64,000 bases of DNA from the NCBI GenBank assembly GCA_963696505.1, contig CAVOKN010000023.1, positions 124,001 through 188,000 on the forward strand, read 5' to 3'. The position numbers and the translations under genes were made by a program. This stretch comes from CAVOKN01 sp963696505 (GTDB taxonomy: Bacteria; Pseudomonadota; Gammaproteobacteria; Burkholderiales; Rhodocyclaceae). Of this stretch, positions 1-7,555 are shown in pieces. The notes under the pieces were generated by a model. That model worked only from the letters and a program-made list of their open reading frames with translations. It was not told the DNA's origin and searched no databases. Positions within the stretch are counted from its first letter, which is position 1. Every line of letters starts with the position of its first letter.

Positions 1-902
1 CCGCGCAGAAGCTTCCATCCTGTAGCCAGGGAAGGATCTTCGGGGCGACACCTCCGGCCAGGAAGACGCCGCCGCGCGCCAGCACGGTCAGGGCGAGATC
101 CCCGGCGAAGGCGCCGTAAGCGCGAGCGAAGACTTGCATCGCCCGCTTTGCGCTACCCGTGCCCTGATCCGCGGCCCGGGCGACGGCGGCAGGCGGGTCT
201 GCACTCGCGAGCGGGTCCGGCGACTCGGGCGCGAGCCCGGCCTGCACCAGGCAGCCGTAAATCTCGGCCAGTCCGGCGCCGCTCACTACCCGCTCCGCCG
301 TGACGCGGCCGTGGCGCGCCTGGAGGCAGCGCCACAGGTCCACCTGTTCTTCGTTCGACCGGCGCGAAGCCGACGTGCCCGCCTTCCCCCGAGACCACCT
401 GCCAGCGGGCGCCCGTCCAGAACAGAAACGCAACGCCCAGTCCGGTGCCGGCGCCGAGCACGACACGGGGGGCATGCTCCTGGGGATCGCCTTCCTGAAG
501 AGCGACCAGTTCGCGGGTGTCGAGCGTGAGCACGCCTGCCGCTGCCGCCGCGAAGTCGTTCACCAATGCTACCCTGCCGATGCCGAATCGGCCCTCCATC
601 AGGTCGGCATCGAGAGTCCAGGGCAGGTAGGTCGGTTTCGCCTGTCGCCCGGCAACCGGACCCGCGACGCCGAAGCAGGCCCGGGCAATCGGCGGGTTCC
701 CCATGCCGGCGGCGCGGGCTTCGGCGAGAAAGGACTGCAGCATGCTCTCGAACGCCGGCTGCTCCCCGCTGGCATAACGTCGTTGGAACAGGATGCGCGG
801 CAGGGCGCCGTCGGATCGCGCCAGTGCAAGCAAGGTCTTGGTGCCGCCGATGTCGCCGGCCAGCAGCAACTGACTTTCGGGTTCCGCCGCGTCCGTCGTC
901 AT
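1..902 (-). CDS. glk: Glucokinase, frameshifted and cut by window edge
   Basis: ATP-dependent phosphorylation of glucose to glucose-6-phosphate in the cytoplasm. Reading from the ATG at 902, the N-terminal phosphate-binding motif DIGGTKT, then GVAGPV, LVNDF, GAGTGLG and EGGHVGFAP are all present, as in bacterial Glk (ROK/hexokinase fold). After GFAPVE the frame is lost at about 351-360. The proper continuation (EEQVDLWRCLQARHGR and so on to the window edge) is in another frame, so one base appears gained or two lost. The rest of the protein reads cleanly to position 1, which argues for a single indel, either a sequencing error or a recent mutation. The C-terminus lies outside the window. Confidence 0.85.
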
Positions 903-944
903 GGGGACTCCAAGTATCGAGGGGACGGCACGGCGTCCGGAGAA

Positions 945-1766
945 CTACACCGCCACCGCAGCAGCGATATGCGGATGGGGATCATAGCCTTCAAGGGTGA
1001 AATCCTCGAAGCGGAAGGCGAGCAGATCCTGCACCTCGGGATTCAGCCGCAGAGTCGGCAGCGCGCGCGGCTCGCGGGTCAGTTGCAGGGCGGCCTGTTC
1101 GAGGTGGTTGGAGTACAGGTGGGCATCGCCGAGGGTGTGCACGAACTCCCCCGGCAGCATGTCGCAGACCTGCGCCAGCATCATCGTCAGCAGCGCGTAG
1201 GAGGCGATGTTGAAGGGCACGCCGAGGAAGATGTCGGCACTGCGCTGGTAGAGCTGGCAGGACAACCGCGACCGCGGGTCGGCCGCGCCGGGCGCCGGCG
1301 GCGCGACATAGAGCTGGAACAGCAGGTGGCAGGGCGGCAGGCGCATCTGGTCTACCTGGGCAGGATTCCAGGCAGATACGACGTGGCGGCGCGAGTCGGG
1401 ATTGCGCTTGAGTCCCTCGACAAGCTGGGCGATCTGGTCGATGCGGCGCCCGTCGGGCGCCGGCCAGGCGCGCCACTGTGCGCCGTACACCGGCCCCAGC
1501 TCGCCGTTGGCATCGGCCCACTCGTCCCAGATCGAGACCCGGTTGTCTTTCAGGTAACGGATGTTGGTGTCGCCGCGCAGGAACCACAGCAGCTCGTGAA
1601 TGATCGAGCGCGTGTGCAGCTTCTTGGTGGTGAGCAGGGGAAAGCCCTGGGCCAGATCGAAGCGCATCTGCCAGCCGAACACCGACAGCGTGCCGGTGCC
1701 GGTGCGATCGCTCTTGCGGTGGCCGTGGGCCATCACGTGGCGCATGAGATCCAGGTACTGCCGCAT
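945..1766 (-). CDS. thyA: Thymidylate synthase ThyA
   Basis: Converts dUMP to dTMP using 5,10-methylene-tetrahydrofolate. The 273-residue length is close to the usual 264. Visible family signatures are the N-terminal RTGTGTLSVFG, LLTTKKLH and HELLWFLRGDTN, the catalytic-cysteine segment LPPCHLLFQ, and the dUMP-binding C-terminal part with FNIASYALL, HTLGDAHLYSNH and the RFEDF tail. It lies just downstream of glk on the same strand, 42 bp apart. Nothing suggests loss of function. Confidence 0.97.
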   Translation of the reverse strand: MRQYLDLMRHVMAHGHRKSDRTGTGTLSVFGWQMRFDLAQGFPLLTTKKLHTRSIIHELLWFLRGDTNIRYLKDNRVSIWDEWADANGELGPVYGAQWRAWPAPDGRRIDQIAQLVEGLKRNPDSRRHVVSAWNPAQVDQMRLPPCHLLFQLYVAPPAPGAADPRSRLSCQLYQRSADIFLGVPFNIASYALLTMMLAQVCDMLPGEFVHTLGDAHLYSNHLEQAALQLTREPRALPTLRLNPEVQDLLAFRFEDFTLEGYDPHPHIAAAVAV

Positions 1767-1965
1767 GTCCTTTGCCCGGTTCCGGTTGTCCGGTGGATTC
1801 TATCGGAAAGGCTGTGGCGCGCTTATACTGCGGCGCGAGGGGTCAGCGGCGGAGAGGAATCCGCCGCCCGGCGCGCATCGTGCCCGGATGCGCTGGAATG
1901 CAGAGGGGCTGTCCGGCAACAAGAAGAAACCGGCGGGACGGATCCGCAGAAGAAGGAGAAGTGCC

Positions 1966-3456
1966 ATGTTGGGGCTGTTTACGCCTAAGCCGACCCATCC
2001 GCTGACGGACGAGAAGGAACGGCAGCGAGTCCTGGGAGAGATCGCCAGTGCCGACGCCCCCACGGCGCTCAAGGACGCCGTCGAATGGCTGAGAACCCTG
2101 GTCGATGCAGGGGGCATGCCGTTTGCGGCGCGGGCCGTGTTGGCGCGGCAGATCGACGACGTCGCGCAGGGCTCGGCGCGCATTCTCGGCCGCGAATACC
2201 TGACCATGGCCCATCTCTCCGACGAGGAGGAGATTCGCCTGTGGCGGGCGGCCCGGGGCTTCTGGACGCAGCTTGCGGCGACCTACAACGCCTGCCTGGG
2301 CGATTTCATGCGCTCGGCGGAGAAGCCCGAGGATCATCGCCCCGAACTAACCCGGTTGACGGTGCGCCTGATGCGGGCCTACGGGGCGCGGCTGAAGTGG
2401 GACCAGTTTCGCTACTGGCCAGCCTCCGAGGTGCTGTGGCAGAACATGGGCCGTGCCTATCTCTACGCGCTGGACAACGGCTTCGCGCGGCGCCAGGTCA
2501 GCGCCTATCCCGGCGAGCGCCAGCAGACCACGGTGGAGGACGGCTATCTTCATGCCCTGGTTTTCCACATCTCGGCCATGGACAGCCTGCTGCCCTTCGA
2601 GATCGAGATAGCGGAAAAGCTGATTGCCCACTTCCTGCCGCGGTTCTCCCTGAGCACCGAGGCCGAGGCCGAGTCGGGCGCGGCTTACTGGGTCGACCCG
2701 GAGCAGCGGCGCGCCCCGGGTCGGGCGGTCGGCAAGCTGGAGCCCAGTCTTTCGCGCTTCTACTTCAGCCCGTCGCGGGCGCTGGGCCCGCTGCTCGAAC
2801 TGCAGGAGATGCTGGAGCGCGGCCAGATGCCGGCCGAGATCGATCTCGCCCGCTATCGCTCGCCACGCATCATCCTGCCGGTGGTGCGGCATCTCGCGGC
2901 CTACTGGACGGCCCAACCGCCCAAGCGCGAGCACAACCGTTATCCGGTGCGCTCCCAGCTTGCGGTGGTCACGGGGCTGGACGCCGCCCATCGCAGCATC
3001 GCCTCGCGCGGCCTGGCGGTTCAGTCGGCGACCTGGACCGTCGAGAACGTCAGCATAGGCGGCATCCGTGCGCGCCTGCCGATGGCGCCGGAGGAGCAAC
3101 TGCGCATAGGCTCGCTGCTCGGCATGCGGCCGGAGGGCGGTGACAACTGGCTGGTGGGGGTGGTGCGCCGCGTCGCCCGCAGCAGCGACATGCAGGCCAG
3201 CGCCGGCGTCGAGACGCTATCGCGCAAACCGATCTGCGCCACGATCGCGGGCGAGAATCCTGCCCCGGCCCTGCTGCTCGATCCGCCCGAGGAAGGCGAG
3301 ACGATGCGCGTGGCGGTGGCGGCCGTCACCTACGAAGCGGGGCGGCCTGTCGTTTGCGACGTCCTCGGCACCAGGCTCGACCTGGAGCCGGTGGAACTGG
3401 TCGAGCGGGGCGTCGAGTTCGATCTGGTGCGTTACCGCGTGCTGGCGCAGTCGTAG
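1966..3456 (+). CDS. PilZ-like domain protein, possible cyclic-di-GMP effector
   Basis: A 496-residue cytoplasmic protein with no signal peptide or membrane segment. The start at 1966 is favoured because AGAAGGAGAA sits directly upstream and earlier residues in the frame are low-complexity arginine-rich. The C-terminal third contains YPVRSQ followed by VENVSIGGIRARL, which resembles the PilZ pattern (arginines, then D/N-x-S-x-x-G), so cyclic-di-GMP binding is plausible. The first two thirds are a helical region I do not recognise, rich in R, E and aromatic residues. It is divergent from thyA, and the integrated element begins about 60 bp after its stop. Function is not assigned beyond the domain resemblance. 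Confidence 0.6.
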   Translation: MLGLFTPKPTHPLTDEKERQRVLGEIASADAPTALKDAVEWLRTLVDAGGMPFAARAVLARQIDDVAQGSARILGREYLTMAHLSDEEEIRLWRAARGFWTQLAATYNACLGDFMRSAEKPEDHRPELTRLTVRLMRAYGARLKWDQFRYWPASEVLWQNMGRAYLYALDNGFARRQVSAYPGERQQTTVEDGYLHALVFHISAMDSLLPFEIEIAEKLIAHFLPRFSLSTEAEAESGAAYWVDPEQRRAPGRAVGKLEPSLSRFYFSPSRALGPLLELQEMLERGQMPAEIDLARYRSPRIILPVVRHLAAYWTAQPPKREHNRYPVRSQLAVVTGLDAAHRSIASRGLAVQSATWTVENVSIGGIRARLPMAPEEQLRIGSLLGMRPEGGDNWLVGVVRRVARSSDMQASAGVETLSRKPICATIAGENPAPALLLDPPEEGETMRVAVAAVTYEAGRPVVCDVLGTRLDLEPVELVERGVEFDLVRYRVLAQS

Positions 3457-3516
3457 AGGGACCGGCGCGCCCGGAAGTCGGGCGCGCTATGCGCGCCGAC
3501 CCGTGTCAGGGGCGCT

Positions 3517-3542
3517 GCCGGATTGCTGACTTTGGCCGGAAG
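3517..3542. other. attL core of the integrative element
   Basis: Core contains GCTGACTTTGGCCGGAAG and matches the copy at 12613-12638 except for one T/C difference. Read on the minus strand this copy still carries what looks like the original 3' end of mog (FRPKSAIRQRP then stop), displaced here by the insertion. Confidence 0.8.
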
Positions 3543-3648
3543 TCGCAGCCGCTGTCCATCTAGGTTCTTCCAAGGGCACCAATAGACTGATCTGCAAGGG
3601 CTTTCAATCCTTGCTGATATTTCTTCGTCCATTGCAATCCGCTCCGAA

Positions 3649-3703
3649 TGTGAGTAGGATTGTGAGTAGATTGGACTGCTGACTTTGGTGCGATTGTGAG
3701 TAG
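3649..3703 (+). repeat. Three TGTGAGTAG arm-type repeats beside attL
   Basis: TGTGAGTAG occurs at 3649-3657, 3661-3669 and 3695-3703 in the same orientation, just before the integrase start. The same word recurs at the right end. Short direct repeats flanking both att cores are typical of integrase arm-type binding sites; the binding role is inferred. A further CTGACTTTGG, as in the att core, lies at 3679-3688. Confidence 0.55.
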
Positions 3704-3706
3704 GAC

Positions 3707-4933
3707 GTGAAACAGCGATTGACGGATACGGCGGTCAAGGGGCTGAAGCCGCGCGCGGGAACCTATCGCGTTACGGACGGCGGCGGGCTGTGCATTGAGG
3801 TCACGCCGGCTGGCGCCAAGCTATGGCGCTACCGCTACCGCGTTGCCGGCAAGGCCAGCATGATGAGCCTGGGCAACTACCCGGCCGTTTCGCTCGCTCA
3901 GGCCCGCGCGCGGCGGGACGAGGCGCGCAAGCACGTTGCCGACGAGCGCAACCCAGCCCGAGAGCGCGAGATAGAGCGGATGCGCGCGGCCGGCGACGCA
4001 GCCCGCACCTTCGAAGCTGTCTCCCGCGAATGGCTGAAAACGCGCGAGCCCCCCGCCCTGTCCGAAAGCCGTTATCGCCAGATGGCCGCCATGTTGGAGA
4101 ATCGCGCCTTCCCCAAGATTGGCCGCCTGCCGCTGACCGCAGTGACGCCTGCCGACGTGCTGGCGTGCGTGGACAAGTACGCACAGCGCTCTGCCGTTCA
4201 GGCCCGCGAGCTGCGCGCGCTGATTGGCGCCGTGTTCCGCTATGGCGTGGCGCGGCTGCTGTGCGAGAACGATCCGACGGTCGCCCTGCGCGGCGCCGTG
4301 ACGGTGCCCGAGACCGTCCATCATGCGGCGATCCCCGCCGGAAAACTCGGTGCCTTCCTGCGCGCGGTAAACATGACGGCTGCCGCACCCGTCAACCGAA
4401 TTGCCGTGCGCTTGCTACTGCTGACGCTGCTTCGTCCTGGCAAGGAACTGCCGCAGGCCACCTGGGACGAGATCGATATCGACGCCGGACGCTGGAACGT
4501 GCCGGCGGCGCGGATGAAGATGAGGCAGCCTCACACCGTGATGCTGTCGCGTCAGGCCGTGGCGCTGCTGCGGCTGCTGAAGGAGTCGGCGTACCCATTC
4601 CCGCCGGTTTTCCCGTCAATCTCGGACCCGACCAGGAGCCTGAGTTACGAAGGGGTGCGCGACCTGTGGAGGCGTGTGGCGCGGCTTGCCGGAGTTGAAA
4701 CCACCCCCCACGGTGCGCGCAGCACCTTCAGCACCTGGGCGAACGAGCGGGGCGCGGACTCGCGGGTGATCGAACTGTGCCTGGCGCACAGCGAGCGCGA
4801 CAAGGTGCGGGCCGCCTACGACCATGCCGAACGTCTGCCGGCACGGCTCGCGCTGATGCAGGAATGGGCCGATCATCTGGACCAGGTGAAGGAAGGCGCG
4901 CGGGTGATTCCGCTGCGGGTGGGGGCGGCATGA
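3707..4933 (+). CDS. int: P4-type tyrosine integrase
   Basis: Site-specific recombinase expected to integrate and excise the element. The 408-residue protein has the DUF4102-type arm-binding N-terminus (LTDTAVKGLKPRAGTYRVTD and a DGGGLCIEV segment), a middle core-binding region, and a C-terminal catalytic domain. The latter shows the first arginine in LLTLLRPGKEL, the H-x-x-R box in HGARSTFSTW and the terminal H...Y in LAHSERDKVRAAYDH. It starts with GTG directly after the third arm-type repeat and 164 bp from attL, the usual position. It ends overlapping a tiny possible reading frame at 4930. Confidence 0.93.
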   Translation: MKQRLTDTAVKGLKPRAGTYRVTDGGGLCIEVTPAGAKLWRYRYRVAGKASMMSLGNYPAVSLAQARARRDEARKHVADERNPAREREIERMRAAGDAARTFEAVSREWLKTREPPALSESRYRQMAAMLENRAFPKIGRLPLTAVTPADVLACVDKYAQRSAVQARELRALIGAVFRYGVARLLCENDPTVALRGAVTVPETVHHAAIPAGKLGAFLRAVNMTAAAPVNRIAVRLLLLTLLRPGKELPQATWDEIDIDAGRWNVPAARMKMRQPHTVMLSRQAVALLRLLKESAYPFPPVFPSISDPTRSLSYEGVRDLWRRVARLAGVETTPHGARSTFSTWANERGADSRVIELCLAHSERDKVRAAYDHAERLPARLALMQEWADHLDQVKEGARVIPLRVGAA

Positions 4934-5096
4934 GTGACCGGGCATCGAAGGCATCTGAAGTCGGCGCGCTGCCGATGGCTGCCGTGAAGGCGGCGGACGG
5001 CGGGGGCGGCGATGCCTGACACCCCCGTGCACAGCGATCATTTCCCTACCACGGCACCGACAAAACTGACGAAACCCTCTTCCCGGACCCGAGACC

Positions 5097-5342
5097 ATGA
5101 CCGAGAACGTCGAGAACCTGATTCTTGAGCACCTGAAGCGGATTCAGGCCGAACTGGCGGCAAGCAAGGAACGCGATGCTGAAATCCTGATGCGCCTGGC
5201 GAATATCGAGAGCGGGCTTGCCCGTGTCACGCGAGACGAGGCGATGAACTACGCTGAGATCGTTCAAGACCGCCACAGCGTCAACAAGCTCAAGGAGCGA
5301 GTCGAGCGTATCGAGCGGCGGCTGGAACTGTCGGACGGCTGA
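5097..5342 (+). CDS. Small coiled-coil protein of the element
   Basis: An 81-residue, charged, almost entirely helical protein. Heptad-like spacing of leucines and isoleucines (LILEHLKRIQAEL, LMRLANIESGLARV, KLKERVERIERRLEL) suggests a coiled coil. I do not recognise a named family, although proteins of this look are common in integrative elements and plasmids. It follows the integrase after a 160 bp gap that holds only tiny possible frames. No function is assigned. Confidence 0.65.
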   Translation: MTENVENLILEHLKRIQAELAASKERDAEILMRLANIESGLARVTRDEAMNYAEIVQDRHSVNKLKERVERIERRLELSDG

Positions 5343-5450
5343 AGGCGAGTTTCACCCGACCCCGGCGCGGGTATCGCCGGGAAGCGGGCCGAACGGATGC
5401 GCAAACACCCGCCGGCCCTGACCACAACCCGATCCACAGGAGATCGAATC

Positions 5451-5657
5451 ATGGCTGAGAAGCATTCTACAGCCCCCGGCGAATTCGCCGATCCATCCGC
5501 GCAAATCGCCGAAGCCCTGCGCGACCTGCTACACCAGGTGGAACACCAGGAGCGACCGGAATTCGTAACCGGCCGAGCCCGTGCGGCGATCGAGGCCTGG
5601 AAACGCTACAACGCCGCGCACTTGGCGGACCGCCGGCGCAAGCTGCGCAACCTGTAA
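5451..5657 (+). CDS. Hypothetical small helical protein
   Basis: A 68-residue protein with a strong Shine-Dalgarno-like ACAGGAGAT 7 bp before the ATG at 5451. The sequence is charged, with an amphipathic region (IAEALRDLLHQVEHQERP) and a basic C-terminus (ADRRRKLRNL). No domain is recognised. It is the last gene before the 440 bp region containing the candidate small RNA. Confidence 0.55.
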   Translation: MAEKHSTAPGEFADPSAQIAEALRDLLHQVEHQERPEFVTGRARAAIEAWKRYNAAHLADRRRKLRNL

Positions 5658-5820
5658 GGGGCGTCCCATGCCTAGAACCTCCGCCGAGCGCCAGGCCGCC
5701 TGCCGGGTGCGGCTGGCGTAACGAGCAACCGCCGCGCCTAGGCTGATCCCCGAAAACGCCGGACACCCTGCCGGCGATGGCGCGGCGCCTTCCAGGAAAG
5801 GACATTCCGGAAAAAGACGC

Positions 5821-5851
5821 TTGACAAAACCTTACCTGCACGGAATAGAAT
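5821..5851 (+). promoter_or_regulatory. Sigma-70-like promoter for the candidate small RNA
   Basis: A perfect -35 hexamer TTGACA at 5821-5826 is followed by TAGAAT at 5846-5851 (one mismatch to TATAAT). The spacer of 19 bp is longer than ideal. Transcription would begin near 5858, immediately before the repeated, structured segment. Confidence 0.5.
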
Positions 5852-5857
5852 AAAAGT

Positions 5858-6050
5858 GCACGCCGCTATTGATTGGCTGATGGGGATGGCTGCCACAGAG
5901 TAGGCGGGAGGCCGAAGTGGTTGAACCCCTGAGCGGGAGGCAACGCGATCAATATCGAGTAGGATGGCAGAGCCGAAGCGGGACGCCTAGGTCGAATTCC
6001 GAAGCCCTGAGAGGGGATGGCAAAGCGAAGATGCTTGCGCCGTCCCCTTT
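5858..6050 (+). ncRNA. Candidate structured small RNA with two aptamer-like repeats
   Basis: About 190 bp without a convincing reading frame. It holds two imperfect direct repeats (5898-5948 and 5957-6028) that share, in order, GAGTAGG, GCCGAAG, GGTYGAA, CCCTGAG, GGGA and GGCAAxGCGA, with insertions only between these blocks. The two copies are joined by a small CGAT/ATCG hairpin. The segment lies between a TTGACA/TAGAAT promoter and a strong terminal hairpin followed by a T-rich tract, so it looks like a complete small-RNA gene. It sits just upstream of the AlpA-replication gene run, where phage P4 carries its immunity RNA. That parallel is only positional. No known riboswitch class was recognised. 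Confidence 0.45.
6013..6050 (+). terminator. Hairpin terminator of the candidate small RNA
   Basis: GGGGATGGC at 6013-6021 pairs with GCCGTCCCC at 6039-6047 (one G-T pair), with an inner AAGC/GCTT stem. It is followed by TTTGTCATTT. The T-tract is imperfect, so termination may be partial and allow read-through into the AlpA gene. Confidence 0.5.
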
Positions 6051-6101
6051 GTCATTTCTGGCGTGGCGCAAGCGAGAACAACCCGCTGTGGGAGTTTTCG
6101 C

Positions 6102-6383
6102 ATGACACTTCTTGAGCTTGACCAGATTCTAGGCCGTCCGGCCGTCAGTCCCGAAGAGGCCGAGCGCAACAAGGCCGAAGCACAGGAGGCCGCCCGTCGT
6201 GGCGTGCGCCTGACCGCCCCGAGAAAGCCCCGTCCCGAGATTGCGCCGATGATCCCCATGTCGCGTTCGGCATGGTGGGGGCACATCCGGGAAGGAAGGG
6301 CGCCGAAGCCGATCAAGATCGGCCGCCGGTCTTTCTGGCGCTATGAGGATGTGCTTGCCCTGATCGAAGGGGGGACACGATGA
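6102..6383 (+). CDS. AlpA-like DNA-binding regulator / excisionase
   Basis: A 93-residue protein whose C-terminal half reads MSRSAWWGHIREGRAPKP then IKIGRRSFWRYEDVLALIE. This is the typical AlpA/winged-helix pattern (helix-turn-helix, then a G-R-R-x-x-x-W-R wing). AlpA of P4-like elements activates integrase expression or acts as an excisionase. The N-terminal 45 residues are a charged extension not usual for AlpA. The gene starts a chain of overlapping genes and lies 50 bp after the candidate RNA terminator. Confidence 0.8.
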   Translation: MTLLELDQILGRPAVSPEEAERNKAEAQEAARRGVRLTAPRKPRPEIAPMIPMSRSAWWGHIREGRAPKPIKIGRRSFWRYEDVLALIEGGTR

Positions 6384-6571
6384 CCCCCAGAAACGGAAAG
6401 CCCCCACGGTCCCGGCAGACCGTGAGGGCTGGATACAACAGCAGCACGCCAGCGAATTATCCCTCCCCATGCCTGTGCCGTGCAAGCGGCACCTGTCTCG
6501 TCTGCCGGCGATGGGGCCGCACGATTCGCCGCGTTCTGGCCCGGCGATGGGCGCGGAGGCCGGCGCCATGA
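6380..6571 (+). CDS. Possible small cysteine-containing protein
   Basis: A 63-residue basic frame that overlaps the AlpA gene (ATGA at 6380) and the following PC4-like gene (ATGA at 6568), as the other genes of this run do. It contains CLCRASGTCLVC, which could be a small zinc-binding knuckle, and an arginine-rich tail. Without comparative evidence this may be a chance frame. The coupling at both ends is the main support. Confidence 0.4.
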   Translation: MTPRNGKPPRSRQTVRAGYNSSTPANYPSPCLCRASGTCLVCRRWGRTIRRVLARRWARRPAP

Positions 6572-6828
6572 CAAACACGAAGCGAACGGCACCGGCCGGC
6601 AGATGGGACGACGGCATTCTGGTGGCGGAAATCGAGAAGAACAGCCGCGAGGTCTACCGCGTCACCCGGCGCACATTCAAGAGCTACCGGTTGGTGGACG
6701 TGCGCGTCTGGTATGACGACCCGGACACCGGCGAGCCGCGCCCCGGCAAGGGCGTTGCGATCAAAGCCGAACTGCTACCCCAGATCATCGCGGCATTGCG
6801 GATGGCAGCGACGGGGGATGCGCCATGA
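6568..6828 (+). CDS. PC4-like transcriptional coactivator / ssDNA-binding protein
   Basis: An 86-residue protein matching the bacterial PC4/p15 family. The family pattern of an alkaline strand region, then VDVRVWYDD...GEPRPGKGVAIKAELLPQII, is evident, with the ending LLPQIIAALRMA as the C-terminal helix. Such proteins bind single-stranded DNA and occur in phages and integrative elements, where they are thought to act in transcription or replication. It is translationally coupled to its neighbours (start overlaps 6571, stop overlaps the ATG at 6825). Confidence 0.75.
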   Translation: MTNTKRTAPAGRWDDGILVAEIEKNSREVYRVTRRTFKSYRLVDVRVWYDDPDTGEPRPGKGVAIKAELLPQIIAALRMAATGDAP

Positions 6829-7133
6829 CCCGCAACCCGAAGACAGCGGTTAGCCTGGCGCTGCTGCCCCCGCCGGAAGACGTGCGGGTGTTGCGGCTGG
6901 TGCCAGCTCTGGCCTACCTCAACATCGTTGACGCGAGCGGCGGCGAACCGCTCTACTCCTACCGCATGCGCGAGATTGCCCATGCCCTGGATTGGCTGCG
7001 CAGGGCCGATTCTCTGCGCGACAGTGGCAAGAGTGTAGAGGCGGCAATCGCTGCGGCGGCCGTGAGAAATGGGGACCGGCCGAACGGCAACGTGCTCCAT
7101 CTCAACCCGCGTGCCAGGAGGCCGAAGCCATGA
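6825..7133 (+). CDS. Hypothetical protein of the element
   Basis: A 102-residue protein coupled to the upstream PC4-like gene (ATGA) and to the downstream zinc-finger gene (ATG at 7130). It has a predicted helical middle (MREIAHALDWLRRADSLRD) and a short positively charged C-terminus. No family is recognised. Its place between the DNA-binding PC4-like protein and the primase genes suggests a role in element replication or its control, which is inference from position only. Confidence 0.6.
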   Translation: MTRNPKTAVSLALLPPPEDVRVLRLVPALAYLNIVDASGGEPLYSYRMREIAHALDWLRRADSLRDSGKSVEAAIAAAAVRNGDRPNGNVLHLNPRARRPKP

Positions 7134-7555
7134 CCGCCGAATCCCTGCTTTCGCGCCTGGAACGGGTGCGGCGCACTGGACCAGGTCGCTGGATCGCGCG
7201 TTGCTCTGCACATGATGACGCCGGGCCATCGCTGTCGGTGCGTGAGCTTGATGACGGCCGCGTGCTGATTCACTGCTTCGCGGGGTGCTCCCCTGAAGAC
7301 GTACTCGACGCCATTGGCCTGAGCTTCTCGGACATCATGCCGCGGCGGCTCGCGGATCACGTGTGCGGCGAGCGCCAACCATTCCCCGCAGCCGATGTGC
7401 TGCGCGCCATCGCCTTCTAGGCTACTGTCGTCAGTCTCGCGGCTGCCGAGTTGCAGACTGGCGCGCCGTTACCGCTGTCAGATCTGGAGCGCCTGACGCA
7501 TGCCGTGGCGCGCATCCATGCCGCGTTGACGGCCGCGGGGGTGCGTCATGGCTGA
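7130..7555 (+). pseudogene. CHC2-type zinc-finger primase protein with in-frame amber codon
   Basis: The first 96 codons give a DnaG-like zinc-finger module: WIARCSAHDDAGPSLSVREL then DGRVLIHCFAGCSPEDVLDAIGL. The cysteines and histidine correspond to the CHC2 ligands. A TAG at 7418-7420 stops the frame after RAIAF. The same frame then continues open for 44 more codons (ATVVSLAAAEL...HAALTAAGVRHG) and ends in TGA at 7553-7555, overlapping the next gene's ATG at 7548. A single GAG-to-TAG change would explain this. Either the protein is truncated or the amber codon is read through. Confidence 0.7.

Noticed and set aside
4930..5095. Tiny frames of about 29 and 38 codons after the integrase
   Set aside because: Too short and compositionally plain to support; only the overlap with the integrase stop spoke for the first one.
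5821..6050. Known riboswitch classes (cobalamin, TPP, glycine) for the repeated segment
   Set aside because: The conserved blocks do not match the consensus cores of these classes as I know them, and the unit ends in a terminator before any gene.
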